64,000 bases of DNA from an uncultured Eubacterium sp. (GCA_910584645.1 CAJUAU010000010.1:54799-118798), one strand, 5' to 3'. Shown: positions 16,113 to 25,110, counted from the first letter of the stretch. The notes: a model not told the origin generated them from the sequence alone. Translations and numbers: made by a program.

Positions 16113-16141
16113 ATTATAATATGTAAAGAATGGATTGTCAA
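16113..16141 (-). promoter_or_regulatory. Consensus promoter of the ABC-F leader
   Basis: TTGACA and TATAAT are both perfect and spaced by 17 bp on the minus strand. The -35 overlaps the stop codon of the acetyltransferase gene. The leader to the ABC-F ATG is about 280 nt. Confidence 0.9.
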
Positions 16142-16683
16142 TCGTTTATTTGATACCACCCCTCCCTGCTGATGCAGCTAACATGTTCCGTCCGGATATC
16201 ATCCATCAACTTCCAATAAATATCCTTATTGGTATGATGATAAGTAAAGCCGCATTTTTCCTGCACACGTTTGGATTTAGTATTTCCTTCAAAATATCCG
16301 CACCAGATCTTATCCAGTTTCAAGTCCTCAAATCCATGACGAAGCAATTCTTTTACAGCCTCTGGAATGAGTCCTTGTCCCCAATAGGGAACTCCGATCC
16401 AGTAACCGATCTCCCCCTCCGTATCAGGCAGGTTTAGATTGCTGGCAGTCCCTTTCATCAGCCCGATACTGCCAACTGCTTTCCCATTTTCTTTCAGGCA
16501 CACAGCATAGGTCTCCTCTGCTGACAAAACTTCCCGGATGATCTCCCGGCTGTTATCCACGCTGGTGTGAACCGGCCAGCCGGCAATGGGTCCTACTTTC
16601 GGATCTTTCGCATATTTATATAAACTTTCTGCATCTGATTCCTGCCATGGGCGCAGAATCAGTCTCTCAGTTATCAGTTCCAT
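16138..16683 (-). CDS. GNAT-family N-acetyltransferase (RimJ/RimL type)
   Basis: This protein of about 181 residues starts MELITERLILRPWQESDAES, the usual opening of RimJ/RimL-like acetyltransferases. It has the acetyl-CoA-binding region GEIGYWIGVPYWGQGLIPEAV (split by the family's R/Q-x-x-G-x-G/A pattern, here Q-G-L-I-P-E-A) and NTKSKRVQEKCGF near the end. The chosen ATG lies 5 bp after GGAGG; an ATG four codons upstream overlaps that site. The substrate is not known; homologues modify protein N-termini or small molecules, including antibiotics. It sits just upstream of the ABC-F gene, and the ABC-F promoter overlaps its end, so the two are separately controlled. Confidence 0.85.
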   Translation of the reverse strand: MELITERLILRPWQESDAESLYKYAKDPKVGPIAGWPVHTSVDNSREIIREVLSAEETYAVCLKENGKAVGSIGLMKGTASNLNLPDTEGEIGYWIGVPYWGQGLIPEAVKELLRHGFEDLKLDKIWCGYFEGNTKSKRVQEKCGFTYHHTNKDIYWKLMDDIRTEHVSCISREGWYQIND

Positions 16684-16850
16684 GATTTCCTCCATTTTTA
16701 TCCTTCTAATTCTTTTTTCACATCACACCGAAACGTTGCTTTTATATTTGAAACTGCCATATACAAATCCTCCAATTGCTTCTTCTGTTAAAAGCACATC
16801 ACGATAGCCGGATTTACATTTATCTCACCTCTCCGGCCTTAGTTATCTTA

Positions 16851-17366
16851 TTAAGTATAAAAAACCACTTCATAGTACCAGTTAGCTCTAAACTCTTTTC
16901 CAAGTGCTGATATCTCTTCACCATACTGAGCAGCATATTTATCCTTTTCAGGACAATATTGTGCGATTGCCTCTCCTACATAACCTTGGTCAACTGCAAT
17001 GATGGGAAATATTATTCGGACACACTTTACATCACCATCTTTTAAGTTAAAAACTTTCTCACATCCCAGATCACGAAAAAATTTTGTTAATCTTGTTTTT
17101 TCATCTTCCGTTATTTTTCCCTTTTCTACCTTTATACTCTCATTTTCATTCACTATTTCAAGTTCTTCGGTTTTTTCATATAGTTCCTCCAACAAAGTAA
17201 GTGTTTCTGTGTGTTTTAACAAATTACTAAGCCTTTCATCCTGCCTGGGTTCTGAGACAACATTATTTTTAAAATAAATCAAACACAAAACGATAACTAC
17301 CAAAAGAAAACTCAAGATCCCAAGCACTATTTTTCTTATTGACTTTACTCTCATCTTTGCAAACAT
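16851..17366 (-). CDS. Hypothetical membrane-anchored protein
   Basis: I do not recognise this protein. From the chosen start (ATG with AAGGAAGG about 9 bp before) it has 171 residues: a short basic N-terminus (MFAKMRVKSIRKIV), one transmembrane segment at about 13-36, and a charged extracellular domain. The domain contains repeated short KxxE patterns and ends in AQYGEEISALGKEFRANWYY. An in-frame ATG 22 codons earlier lacks a good ribosome site. It is 91 bp downstream of the NYN-domain gene and may share its transcript. Confidence 0.6.
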   Translation of the reverse strand: MFAKMRVKSIRKIVLGILSFLLVVIVLCLIYFKNNVVSEPRQDERLSNLLKHTETLTLLEELYEKTEELEIVNENESIKVEKGKITEDEKTRLTKFFRDLGCEKVFNLKDGDVKCVRIIFPIIAVDQGYVGEAIAQYCPEKDKYAAQYGEEISALGKEFRANWYYEVVFYT

Positions 17367-17457
17367 GCCATCTTCCCTTCCTTTTTGACCTCTTCTAATA
17401 CCCATTGTTGCAAAAAAAAGAACAATATCCATAGGTGCATACGTCCCTTTTCAAATT

Positions 17458-18381
17458 TCATTTCTTCAAAAACACGTATTTCTGCGTATCTTCTTTGTTT
17501 TCTTTGACTTCAATCCCCTTTATATCCTGTACAAACTTGAGAAAGGTTGAGTAACCAAACTTTTTTGCTGTAAAGTTTGGCGTATATTTATACAATTCGT
17601 CTGCCAGCTTGCTCAAAAGGATCCCTTTCTGATTCTTTGGCCTTGAAAGGATTTTAAATACATGGTCTTTGATCTCACTGATATCATTTCGGATCAGTAC
17701 TTTTATGGATGTTTTGTTCTGAACCAGCTCAAATTGTTCCATGCTCTCAATAAACTTGGAGAGGGAATTGTATCCATAATTCCGGACGTCAAAATCGGAA
17801 TACCGTTTTGTCAGAGAGGACCCGATCTCTCCTAACCCTGTCTCTTTTCCCTTGTTTTCATTGGTGGTGATGATCTCAAGAATATCTTCAATGATCTTAC
17901 TGATCTTACGGGAGCCGGCAACGGTATCATCTTCTGCTGACGCCTGGGAAGCGCCGGACAGGATATTGAGATATTTAAATTCATTGCAGGCATTACGAAA
18001 AGCCGCCGGGGTTTTCTTCTCTCCCATGCCGATCACAAATTTACCCGCCTCTCTCAATCGGCTTGCCAGCTTGGTAAAATCGCTGTCGGAGGAGACCAGA
18101 CAGAAGCCCTGGACATTTCCAGTATATAAAATATCCATGGCATCTATGATAAGGGCAGAGTCTGTGGCGTTTTTGCCCGTCGTATTCTGAAACTGCTGGA
18201 TCGGCGTCAAAGAGTATTCCGATACGACTTTTTTCCATTTGTTCATCTGGGAACTCGTAAAATCCCCATACATTCTTCGATATGTGATGGAACCGTAATT
18301 GTTGATCTCATCTATGATATATGGGATATGCTGGGCAGATATATTATCGGAATCGATAAGTATCGCAAATGTTTTTTCCAA
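17458..18381 (-). CDS. NYN-domain protein with two C-terminal OST-HTH/LOTUS-like domains
   Basis: The 307-residue protein starts with a NYN (PIN-like, LabA/DUF88) domain: AILIDSDNISAQHIPYIIDE carries the first acidic residues, and TDSALIIDAMDI and LVSSDSDFTKLASRLRE carry the others, so the nuclease centre looks intact. Residues from about 163 to 307 form two repeats of a winged-helix type; RYSDFDVRNYGYNSLSKFIE and KYTPNFTAKKFGYSTFLKFV match the LOTUS/OST-HTH pattern of RNA-binding domains. This is a known bacterial architecture, probably an RNase or RNA-binding factor of unknown target. It is located in the accessory segment between rplU and rng. A small stem-loop of the TAGCTCGA family (18401-18441) follows the upstream gene. 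Confidence 0.85.
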   Translation of the reverse strand: MEKTFAILIDSDNISAQHIPYIIDEINNYGSITYRRMYGDFTSSQMNKWKKVVSEYSLTPIQQFQNTTGKNATDSALIIDAMDILYTGNVQGFCLVSSDSDFTKLASRLREAGKFVIGMGEKKTPAAFRNACNEFKYLNILSGASQASAEDDTVAGSRKISKIIEDILEIITTNENKGKETGLGEIGSSLTKRYSDFDVRNYGYNSLSKFIESMEQFELVQNKTSIKVLIRNDISEIKDHVFKILSRPKNQKGILLSKLADELYKYTPNFTAKKFGYSTFLKFVQDIKGIEVKENKEDTQKYVFLKK

Positions 18382-18400
18382 GGATTGTTCCTCCTGTTAT

Positions 18401-18441
18401 CCTAGCTCGACATCGGTGTCAAATTGACGCCGTCGAGTTAT
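18401..18441. repeat. Stem-loop repeat of the TAGCTCGA family
   Basis: TAGCTCGAC-ATC-GGTGTCAA pairs with TTGACGCC-GTCGAGTTA. Its outer sequence matches the arms of the 10346-10533 palindrome. It lies between the phosphoketolase and NYN genes. Confidence 0.6.
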
Positions 18442-18524
18442 CTTTTCTTCTATCTTACTATTCTTCCAGAAAAGATACAAGGAAAATCTGACAGGAAGAT
18501 ATTTTTCTTAGCTGAAAACACGAA

Positions 18525-18562
18525 CAGACAGCCTTATCACGCAAGCATGATAAAGCTGTCTG
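18525..18562 (-). terminator. Terminator after the phosphoketolase gene
   Basis: CCAGACAGC-TTTATCA and TGATAA-GGCTGTCTG form a long stem, followed on the minus strand by a loose T-rich stretch (TTCGTGTTTTC). Confidence 0.7.
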
Positions 18563-18584
18563 GCCTTTTGACCCTGGGATCAAA

Positions 18585-20993
18585 TTATTTATTGTCTGGC
18601 GTATGCCATACCCAGTCGCGTACTTCCGGAAGGTCAATGCCTTCTTCGTGGATGTACTGCTTGTGGGCAACGAGCATATCGTTCATCTTCTGGATCAGGA
18701 AGGAACCTTTGTTTCCTAACTGTGGAAGATTCTGTACAACTGACTTAGTCAGGTTGAAGCGGTCGATCTTATTCTGGACTCTCATGTCAAATGGAGTGGT
18801 GATCGTACCCTCTTCCTGGTAACCGAATACATGAAGGTTACGGTTTGTTCTATAGTAAGTCAGCTCGTGGATCATCGTCGGATAACCGTGGAATGCAAAG
18901 ATGATCGGCTTATCTTTTGTAAAGATGGAATCATACTCGGCATCCGTCATTCCGTGAGGATGCTTAAAGCTGGACTCAAGCTTCATAAGGTCAACTACGT
19001 TGACAAAACGGATCTTAAGGTCCGGAATGTTGTCACGAAGGATCGTAACGGCAGCCAGTGCCTCCTTTGTCGGTGTATCACCGCAGCATGCAAGTACGAC
19101 ATCCGGCTCTTCGCCCTGGTCATTACTAGCCCACTCCCAGATACCGATACCCTGGGTACAGTGTTTTACAGCCTGCTCCATCGTCAGCCACTGATGGCTT
19201 GGGTGCTTGGAAGCTACGATCACGTTCACGTAGTTCTTGCTTCGGATACAGTGGTCGAAGCAGGAAAGCAGACAGTTCGCATCCGGCGGCAGATACATGC
19301 GGACAACATCTGCCTTTTTATTAGCGATATGATCTAAGAAACCTGGATCCTGATGGGTAAATCCGTTGTGGTCCTGCTGCCATACGTTGGAGGTGAGAAG
19401 AAGGTTCAAGGAAGCAATCTTCTGTCTCCACGGAAGCTCGGAAGTAACTTTCAGCCATTTTGCGTGCTGTGCTGCCATGGAATCTACGACACGGATAAAT
19501 GCCTCATAGCTGGCGAAGAATCCGTGGCGTCCTGTAAGAAGATAACCTTCCAGCCATCCCTCGCACATATGCTCACTGAGCATGGAGTCCATGATGCGTC
19601 CATCGTTGGCAAGGAATTCATCATCATCATATTTAATACCGTTCCAGTCTCGGTTTGTTGCCTCAAATGCGTGATACAGACGGTTGGACATCGTCTCGTC
19701 TGGTCCGAAGATACGGAAATTCTTTGTCTCTTCGTTCAGGTTAAAGATATCACGGACAAAGGCACCCAGCTCGATCATATCCTGTTTTTCTACCGCACCA
19801 GGACTTGGTACATCCACGCCATACTCACGGAAATCAGGGAGACGAAGGTCTCTCAGAAGCAGGCCGCCGTTGGCATGTGGGTTGGCACTGATCCTTGCGT
19901 CGCCGTCCGGCGTCAGAGCTTTCAGTTCCGGGATGAGCTGTGCATTTTCATCAAAGAGCTCCTCCGGTTTGTAGCTTAAGAGCCACTCTTTGAGCTGATC
20001 CAGATGCTCCGGCTTCTCCATGGTGATCGGCACCTGATGGGCGCGGAAAGAATCTTCGATCTTGTTTCCATTGTCGTCGAACTTCGGTCCCGTCCATCCC
20101 TTTGGTGTGCGGAGTACGATCATCGGCCACATCGGACGCTCTTTGTTTCCGTTTTCACGGGCATCTTTCTGGATCCCTTTGATCTTTTCGATGGCGGTAT
20201 CCAGTGCTGCTGCCATCTTTTTGTGCATATTCATTATGTAATCCGGGCTGCTCATTTCATCCTCAACGAAGATCGGCTCCCAGCCGCAGCCACGGAAGAA
20301 GTTCTCCACTTCATCGTGGGAAATACGTGCAAAAATAGTCGGGTTACTGATCTTGTATCCATTCAGGTGAAGGATCGGAAGAACGGCTCCGTCAGTAACC
20401 GGATTCAGGAATTTATTACAATGCCATGCGGTGGCAAGAGGACCTGTCTCAGCTTCACCGTCTCCTACGATGGTTGCTGTGATCAGTTCCGGATTGTCAA
20501 ATACAGAACCGAATGCGTGAGCAATGGAATAACCAAGCTCTCCACCTTCGTTGATGGAACCCGGAGTCTCTGGTGCTACGTGGCTGGAAATTCCGCCAGG
20601 GAAAGAGAACTGCTTGCAGAGTCTCTTCATACCTTCAATATCTTCACTTACGTTCGGATAAATTTCACTATAGTGACCTTCGAGATAAGAGTTCGCCACA
20701 AAGAAGTTTCCGCCATGACCAGGACCTGAGATTAAGATCATGTCTAAGTCATATTTTTTGATCGCTCTGTTTAAGTGAGTATAAACAAAGTTCTGACCAG
20801 GGACTGTTCCCCAGTGGCCTACAATTTTTTTCTTTACCTGCTCTCTTGTAAGAGGTTCACGTAAAAGTGGGTTGTCAAGCATGTAAAGCTGTGCTGCTGC
20901 CAGATAGTTAGCGGCACGCCAATAAGCATTCATTTTCTCTAAATAATCATTTGTCAGCGGCTGCTTTTCCGGACAATCATTCATGTTTGCCAT
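18585..20993 (-). CDS. xfp: Xylulose-5-phosphate/fructose-6-phosphate phosphoketolase
   Basis: This thiamine-diphosphate enzyme splits xylulose 5-phosphate (or fructose 6-phosphate) with phosphate to acetyl phosphate plus a triose (or erythrose) phosphate. Family motifs are abundant: GHWGTVPGQNFVYTHLNRAI, ISGPGHGGNFFVANSYLEGH, FPGGISSHVAPETPGSINEG and the ThDP-binding VGDGEAETGPLATAWHCNKF. The chosen start (MANMNDCPEK) has GGAAGGAG 9 bp before it and gives 802 residues, the usual length; an ATG ten codons upstream has no ribosome site. It has its own promoter and terminator. It would give the cell an acetyl-phosphate branch for pentose or hexose use. Confidence 0.96.
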   Translation of the reverse strand: MANMNDCPEKQPLTNDYLEKMNAYWRAANYLAAAQLYMLDNPLLREPLTREQVKKKIVGHWGTVPGQNFVYTHLNRAIKKYDLDMILISGPGHGGNFFVANSYLEGHYSEIYPNVSEDIEGMKRLCKQFSFPGGISSHVAPETPGSINEGGELGYSIAHAFGSVFDNPELITATIVGDGEAETGPLATAWHCNKFLNPVTDGAVLPILHLNGYKISNPTIFARISHDEVENFFRGCGWEPIFVEDEMSSPDYIMNMHKKMAAALDTAIEKIKGIQKDARENGNKERPMWPMIVLRTPKGWTGPKFDDNGNKIEDSFRAHQVPITMEKPEHLDQLKEWLLSYKPEELFDENAQLIPELKALTPDGDARISANPHANGGLLLRDLRLPDFREYGVDVPSPGAVEKQDMIELGAFVRDIFNLNEETKNFRIFGPDETMSNRLYHAFEATNRDWNGIKYDDDEFLANDGRIMDSMLSEHMCEGWLEGYLLTGRHGFFASYEAFIRVVDSMAAQHAKWLKVTSELPWRQKIASLNLLLTSNVWQQDHNGFTHQDPGFLDHIANKKADVVRMYLPPDANCLLSCFDHCIRSKNYVNVIVASKHPSHQWLTMEQAVKHCTQGIGIWEWASNDQGEEPDVVLACCGDTPTKEALAAVTILRDNIPDLKIRFVNVVDLMKLESSFKHPHGMTDAEYDSIFTKDKPIIFAFHGYPTMIHELTYYRTNRNLHVFGYQEEGTITTPFDMRVQNKIDRFNLTKSVVQNLPQLGNKGSFLIQKMNDMLVAHKQYIHEEGIDLPEVRDWVWHTPDNK

Positions 20994-21045
20994 TTTCATT
21001 TGCTCCTTCCAAATTCGATTCATTTTCTAAATCTATTCCGAACCT

Positions 21046-21073
21046 ATTATAACATAATAAAAATCTGGGGCAA
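21046..21073 (-). promoter_or_regulatory. Phosphoketolase promoter
   Basis: TTGCCC and a perfect TATAAT are spaced by 16 bp on the minus strand, about 50 bp upstream of the xfp start. Confidence 0.65.
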
Positions 21074-21133
21074 GTACTTTTTGTTTTTATTTTAACAATC
21101 TTTGGATTTTCGTCATCCTGCCCAGAAAAACAA

Positions 21134-22309
21134 TTATTCATAAGAATCCTTTATGCAAAACGCTGATAAGGGTTTACGCACTTTCATCCGGGTGATCTCA
21201 ACCAGACCAAGACGGGTAATATCTACAACTGTAGTCTTAACCTGGTCATTCAAGAAGGCATTCTCAAGTTCCTGAAGCAATGCTTTGATCTTTGATTTTT
21301 CTTTCATATCAATAAAATCAATCAGTATTATGCCGGAGATATTCCGGATCCGTATCTGCCTGGCGGCTTCTCTTGCTGCTTCCATATTCACTTTAAAAAA
21401 AGTTGTCTCACTGTTTCGCCTGCCAGCCACCGCCTTCTGGGTGTTTACATCTATGACAGTAAGCGCCTCCGTAGGTTCGATCACGAGGGAACCTCCGCTT
21501 TTGAGCCAGACATGTTTTTTTTGTGCTTTCGCTAACTTGCTGCTGATGCCAAGAAGCTTGTCCAGAGAATAAGAAGGGTCCTCATAAAACTGGAGTTGTT
21601 CCGGTTCCAGCCCAGGATAGCTCTCTAAGCGGCGGAATACTTCCGGCACATCGGTTATGATCCGGCGGAAAGATCCGGCTTCTGAATCCAGGAATTTGAT
21701 AAATTCCGGCTGAGAGCGGTAGAGCCTGGTAGTATAGGTGCGGTTCCCTGCTTTTTGAAGGACGTCCTGAGCTTCCTGGATCAATTGACGGCTCTCGGAC
21801 AGGATCTGCTCTCTGTCAGCCCTGGAACAGCTGGTCCGCAAAATAATACCCACACCGGCTTCCTGGCATTCTGTCCCTAGTTCCTCTAAGATACCCTCCA
21901 GCCGCTGCCGCTCCTTTGGATCACTGATCTTAGATGAAATGCTCTGTGATAGATTTTCTGTGGTCACCACGGCAAATCTGCCCGCAAATTCAAGTTTTCT
22001 TGATACCACCGCCTGTTTGGACTTAACTGCCGCTTTTTTTACCTGGACGGCAAATTCCATCCCCTGTACTATTTTCTCCGAAGCTCCCCTATTTTTCTCC
22101 ATGGGAAGATAACACATGACATCTTTCTGAACTTCCACAAAAGCGGCATTGATGTTCTGAACAATGTGGCTCACCCGGCAGACGTAGATATCTCCTGCCA
22201 AAAGGGAGTCCTCACTGGTCTCTTCCACGATCACGTTATCCAGCTGCTGGTCTTCCAGAACAGCGGATATATAACAATGGTCTTTTTCTATGACTGCTAA
22301 CTGCTTCAT
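21134..22309 (-). CDS. rng: RNase E/G family ribonuclease, short form
   Basis: This protein has the N-terminal S1 RNA-binding region (GDIYVCRVSHIVQNINAAFVEV) and the DNase I-like catalytic core with VIDVNTQ and ILIDFIDM, whose Asp residues bind the metal. The start ATG lies 7 bp after GGTGAGGG, 10 bp beyond the preceding gene. The protein has about 391 residues and ends soon after LGLVEITRMKVRKPL; the CPxC zinc-link and C-terminal dimer domain of E. coli RNase G (489 residues) are absent. The gene is the third of a radical SAM-DUF2344-rng operon. In related genomes rplU usually follows; here an accessory segment intervenes. Confidence 0.92.
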   Translation of the reverse strand: MKQLAVIEKDHCYISAVLEDQQLDNVIVEETSEDSLLAGDIYVCRVSHIVQNINAAFVEVQKDVMCYLPMEKNRGASEKIVQGMEFAVQVKKAAVKSKQAVVSRKLEFAGRFAVVTTENLSQSISSKISDPKERQRLEGILEELGTECQEAGVGIILRTSCSRADREQILSESRQLIQEAQDVLQKAGNRTYTTRLYRSQPEFIKFLDSEAGSFRRIITDVPEVFRRLESYPGLEPEQLQFYEDPSYSLDKLLGISSKLAKAQKKHVWLKSGGSLVIEPTEALTVIDVNTQKAVAGRRNSETTFFKVNMEAAREAARQIRIRNISGIILIDFIDMKEKSKIKALLQELENAFLNDQVKTTVVDITRLGLVEITRMKVRKPLSAFCIKDSYE

Positions 22310-22319
22310 ACCGGCGCCC

Positions 22320-23063
22320 TCACCTTTCATTAAAGTACATCTGAATCCGGTGGATCTGACAGGAGTATGGCTTTAAGCTGAGGTTCATGTAGTTCATAAA
22401 AGCCTCCAGTACCAGCTCCGGCTTGATGTTTGTCACACTGCCGGAAACCAGCTTTAAGTAAAGCTCTTCTTCGCTGTCATATTCGTTGTTCAATTCCTCT
22501 GGCATCCCAGGACAGACCCTTTCAAATTCTTCCCTGGAAAAAGCATAGGAAAGGATCAGCGGCTTTAAGTCAATCTCAGCTTCACTTTTTTTGGTTTTCT
22601 TAAGGATAAGGATCTGCTCCTGTTCCATAAATTCCGTAAAGCTTTCCCGAAGGGAAAATTCTGCTTCCGGTACAGTATTGGAAGAAAATGTTCTGCCGTC
22701 TTTTAACTGGATCACATAATCGCAGGCATTCAGCAATGCCATAGAAGTCTTCACGTTATCTTCCAGCAGCTGGATCTCCGTCACAAAAAGCTCCTCCGTC
22801 ATGAACTGGCTGAGGGTTTTGGCAAGTTCATCCAAAGGCATGTCCGGCAGGGAATTGAACTCAATGTCAATATATTCTCCGTCACTGGTCAGTCCCACAC
22901 TCAGGGGAGAGGCAAAACTCATGATCTGATGAGGGTTAAACCCCTGGGAATATGCCACATCCAGCTTGGCGCGGCGGATGGCTTTCTGAAAAAAGCGCAT
23001 ACAGTCCAGATGTCCGATAAATTTGAGGGAACCTGTCTTTGTGAATCGCATTCTTGTCTTCAA
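22320..23063 (-). CDS. TIGR03936-family (DUF2344) protein
   Basis: This 247-residue protein belongs to the family known only as radical-SAM-linked protein (TIGR03936). Signatures are KTRMRFTKTGSLKFIGHLD at the start and YSQGFNPHQIMSFASPLSVG. It is nearly always next to a TIGR03960 radical SAM gene, as here (25 bp downstream). The start is TTG, supported by AAAGG about 12 bp before and by the usual family N-terminus; an ATG at codon 5 lacks a ribosome site. The function is unknown; a role in RNA or tRNA modification is often suspected from its neighbours (rng, rplU), but this is inference. Confidence 0.9.
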   Translation of the reverse strand: MKTRMRFTKTGSLKFIGHLDCMRFFQKAIRRAKLDVAYSQGFNPHQIMSFASPLSVGLTSDGEYIDIEFNSLPDMPLDELAKTLSQFMTEELFVTEIQLLEDNVKTSMALLNACDYVIQLKDGRTFSSNTVPEAEFSLRESFTEFMEQEQILILKKTKKSEAEIDLKPLILSYAFSREEFERVCPGMPEELNNEYDSEEELYLKLVSGSVTNIKPELVLEAFMNYMNLSLKPYSCQIHRIQMYFNER

Positions 23064-23088
23064 TAGCTATTACGACCTTTCTCGCATA

Positions 23089-24969
23089 TTATGATGTCTG
23101 TTCCAGACAGACTCCGGCCCCAAAGCGCATCGCCCCGCAGCCGCTGCACTTCTGCCTGCAGTTTGGCGTGACCTGTTCTTTTCTGGAATTTTCGTATTCC
23201 CGCCACAGGAACTCTTTGGTAACCCCGATATCAATAAAATCCCAGGGGAGGATCTCATCTTTTTCCCTCTCCCTGTAATTGTAAAAATCTCTGGACACAT
23301 GATTCTTTTCCAGCACCTGTTCCCAGACCTCTTCCTGGAAATAATCGGTCCAGGCGTCGAAAATACAGCCCTGACGATAAGCGTCTTCAATCACTTTTGC
23401 CAGTTTTCTGTCACCTCTGGCAAAAAGCCCTTCGAGCTCCGAGGTCACGGCATCGTGGCAGTTATAGCGGATGGAGCGCTGGTTGATCTGTTCTTTTACC
23501 TTTCCCAGCAGGAAACGTCTTTTGTTCTCAAAATTTTCCGCCGTATCCATAGGTGCCCACTGGAACGGGGTAAAGGGTTTGGGGACAAAGAAGGAGGAAC
23601 TTGCCACGATCTCCGGTCTGCCATGCCGCTCTTCTTTCGGAAGCTCAAAGTATTTTGCCGCGATCTTATTTGCCAGCACTGCGATCTCTTCGATATCCTC
23701 CAGCCGCTCCCCCGGAAGCCCTAACATGAAATAAAGCTTCACCCGGTTCCAGCCACCCTGAAATGCTTCCCAGGCACCTTCTAAGATCACTTCCTCCGTC
23801 AGCCCTTTGTTGATCACGTCCCGCATCCGCTGGGAACCTGCTTCCGGTGCAAAGGTCAGGCTGCTCTTCCTCACATCCTGAACCCGGCTCATCACGTCCA
23901 GCGAAAAGGCATCGATGCGCAGGGAAGGCAGGGATATATTGATCTTCCGCTCCTGGCACTCTTCGATCAGAAAATATACCAGCTCTGCCAGTTCTTTATA
24001 GTCACTGGAACTTAAAGAACTTAATGTAATCTCTTCATAGCCGGTATTGTCCAACATTTTTACCGCCATTTCCTTTAAGTATTCTAGATCTCTTGGCCGG
24101 ATGGGACGGTAGATCATTCCCGCCTGGCAGAATCGGCAGCCCCGGATGCAGCCCCGCTGGATCTCCAGCACTACCCGGTCCTGGGTCGCCTTTATATAAG
24201 GTACAAGAGGCTTCTCCGGATAATAAGTGTGGGTTAAGTCTGTCACCACCTGTTTTTTCACTTTAGCAGGCGCCTCCGGACTGTTTGGGACCACTGCCTT
24301 TATAGTGCCGTCGGTATGGTACTCAATATCGTAAAGGGAGGGGACATAAATTCCCTCCACACCTGCTGCGGCCTCCAGAAATTCCCGCCGGTCACCGCCC
24401 CTTTCTTTCCATTCTTTATAGCAATCCAGAAGCTCCCGGTAAGAGGTCTCCCCCTCTCCGATGTATACCAGGTCAAAAAAATCCGCCACCGGCTCCGGAT
24501 TGTAGGTACAGGGTCCGCCGCAGACCACAAAGGGATCCTCTGCTGTTCTTTCTTTTGTATAAAGAGGGATTCCTGAAAGTTCAAGTATCTGTAGGATATT
24601 GGTATAGCACATTTCGTATTGGAGAGTGATCCCGAGAAAATCAAAATCCCGAATGGGTTCCTGGCTCTCCAGGGCAAAAAGCGGAATTTCCTGCTCCCGC
24701 ATGATCTGGTCCAGATCCGGCCAGGGGGAGTATACCCTCTCACAATAGGTATCCTCCCATTTGTTAAACATATCGTACAGGATCTGGATTCCCAGGTGGG
24801 ACATACCGATCTCATATACATCTGGAAAACACATACAAAACCGCACCTGGACAGACCGGGGATCCTTCTTTACCATGTTTATTTCATTGCCAGTATATCT
24901 CGCCGGTTTCTCAATACTCAAAAGAATCTCGTCCGGCAGCGCCAGCTTTCGTTTATGCTTAAATGCCAT
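23089..24969 (-). CDS. TIGR03960-family radical SAM protein
   Basis: The 626-residue protein has an N-terminal region resembling a cobalamin-binding fold (FPDVYEIGMSHLGIQILYD and VVCGGPCTYNPEPVADF). A radical SAM domain follows, with the cluster motif in RGCIRGCRFCQAG (CxxxCxxC) near residue 275. The C-terminus carries a Cys-rich NCRQKCSGCGAMRFGAGVC segment. It is the partner of the DUF2344 gene that follows, a pair conserved in Clostridia, and heads the operon with rng. The reaction is unknown. It has a promoter in the short divergent region shared with the zinc-ribbon gene at 25111. Confidence 0.93.
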   Translation of the reverse strand: MAFKHKRKLALPDEILLSIEKPARYTGNEINMVKKDPRSVQVRFCMCFPDVYEIGMSHLGIQILYDMFNKWEDTYCERVYSPWPDLDQIMREQEIPLFALESQEPIRDFDFLGITLQYEMCYTNILQILELSGIPLYTKERTAEDPFVVCGGPCTYNPEPVADFFDLVYIGEGETSYRELLDCYKEWKERGGDRREFLEAAAGVEGIYVPSLYDIEYHTDGTIKAVVPNSPEAPAKVKKQVVTDLTHTYYPEKPLVPYIKATQDRVVLEIQRGCIRGCRFCQAGMIYRPIRPRDLEYLKEMAVKMLDNTGYEEITLSSLSSSDYKELAELVYFLIEECQERKINISLPSLRIDAFSLDVMSRVQDVRKSSLTFAPEAGSQRMRDVINKGLTEEVILEGAWEAFQGGWNRVKLYFMLGLPGERLEDIEEIAVLANKIAAKYFELPKEERHGRPEIVASSSFFVPKPFTPFQWAPMDTAENFENKRRFLLGKVKEQINQRSIRYNCHDAVTSELEGLFARGDRKLAKVIEDAYRQGCIFDAWTDYFQEEVWEQVLEKNHVSRDFYNYREREKDEILPWDFIDIGVTKEFLWREYENSRKEQVTPNCRQKCSGCGAMRFGAGVCLEQTS

Positions 24970-25000
24970 AGTGCACCTCTTCCTTGTTAGTCATTACAAC

Positions 25001-25029
25001 AGTATACCATTCCTCCTATACCACGACAA
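25001..25029 (-). promoter_or_regulatory. Promoter of the radical SAM-DUF2344-rng operon
   Basis: TTGTCG and TATACT are spaced by 17 bp on the minus strand, about 30 bp upstream of the ATG. Confidence 0.65.
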
Positions 25030-25037
25030 GAAAAAAA

Positions 25038-25066
25038 TTGCTTTTTTGCCTGCTCTATGCTACTAT
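25038..25066 (+). promoter_or_regulatory. Promoter of the zinc-ribbon gene at 25111
   Basis: TTGCTT and TACTAT are spaced by 17 bp on the plus strand, back to back with the divergent promoter at 25001-25029. Confidence 0.6.
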
Positions 25067-25110
25067 TAATACATCTTAAATTGTATATACGAAAGGAGAT
25101 ACATCTTATT

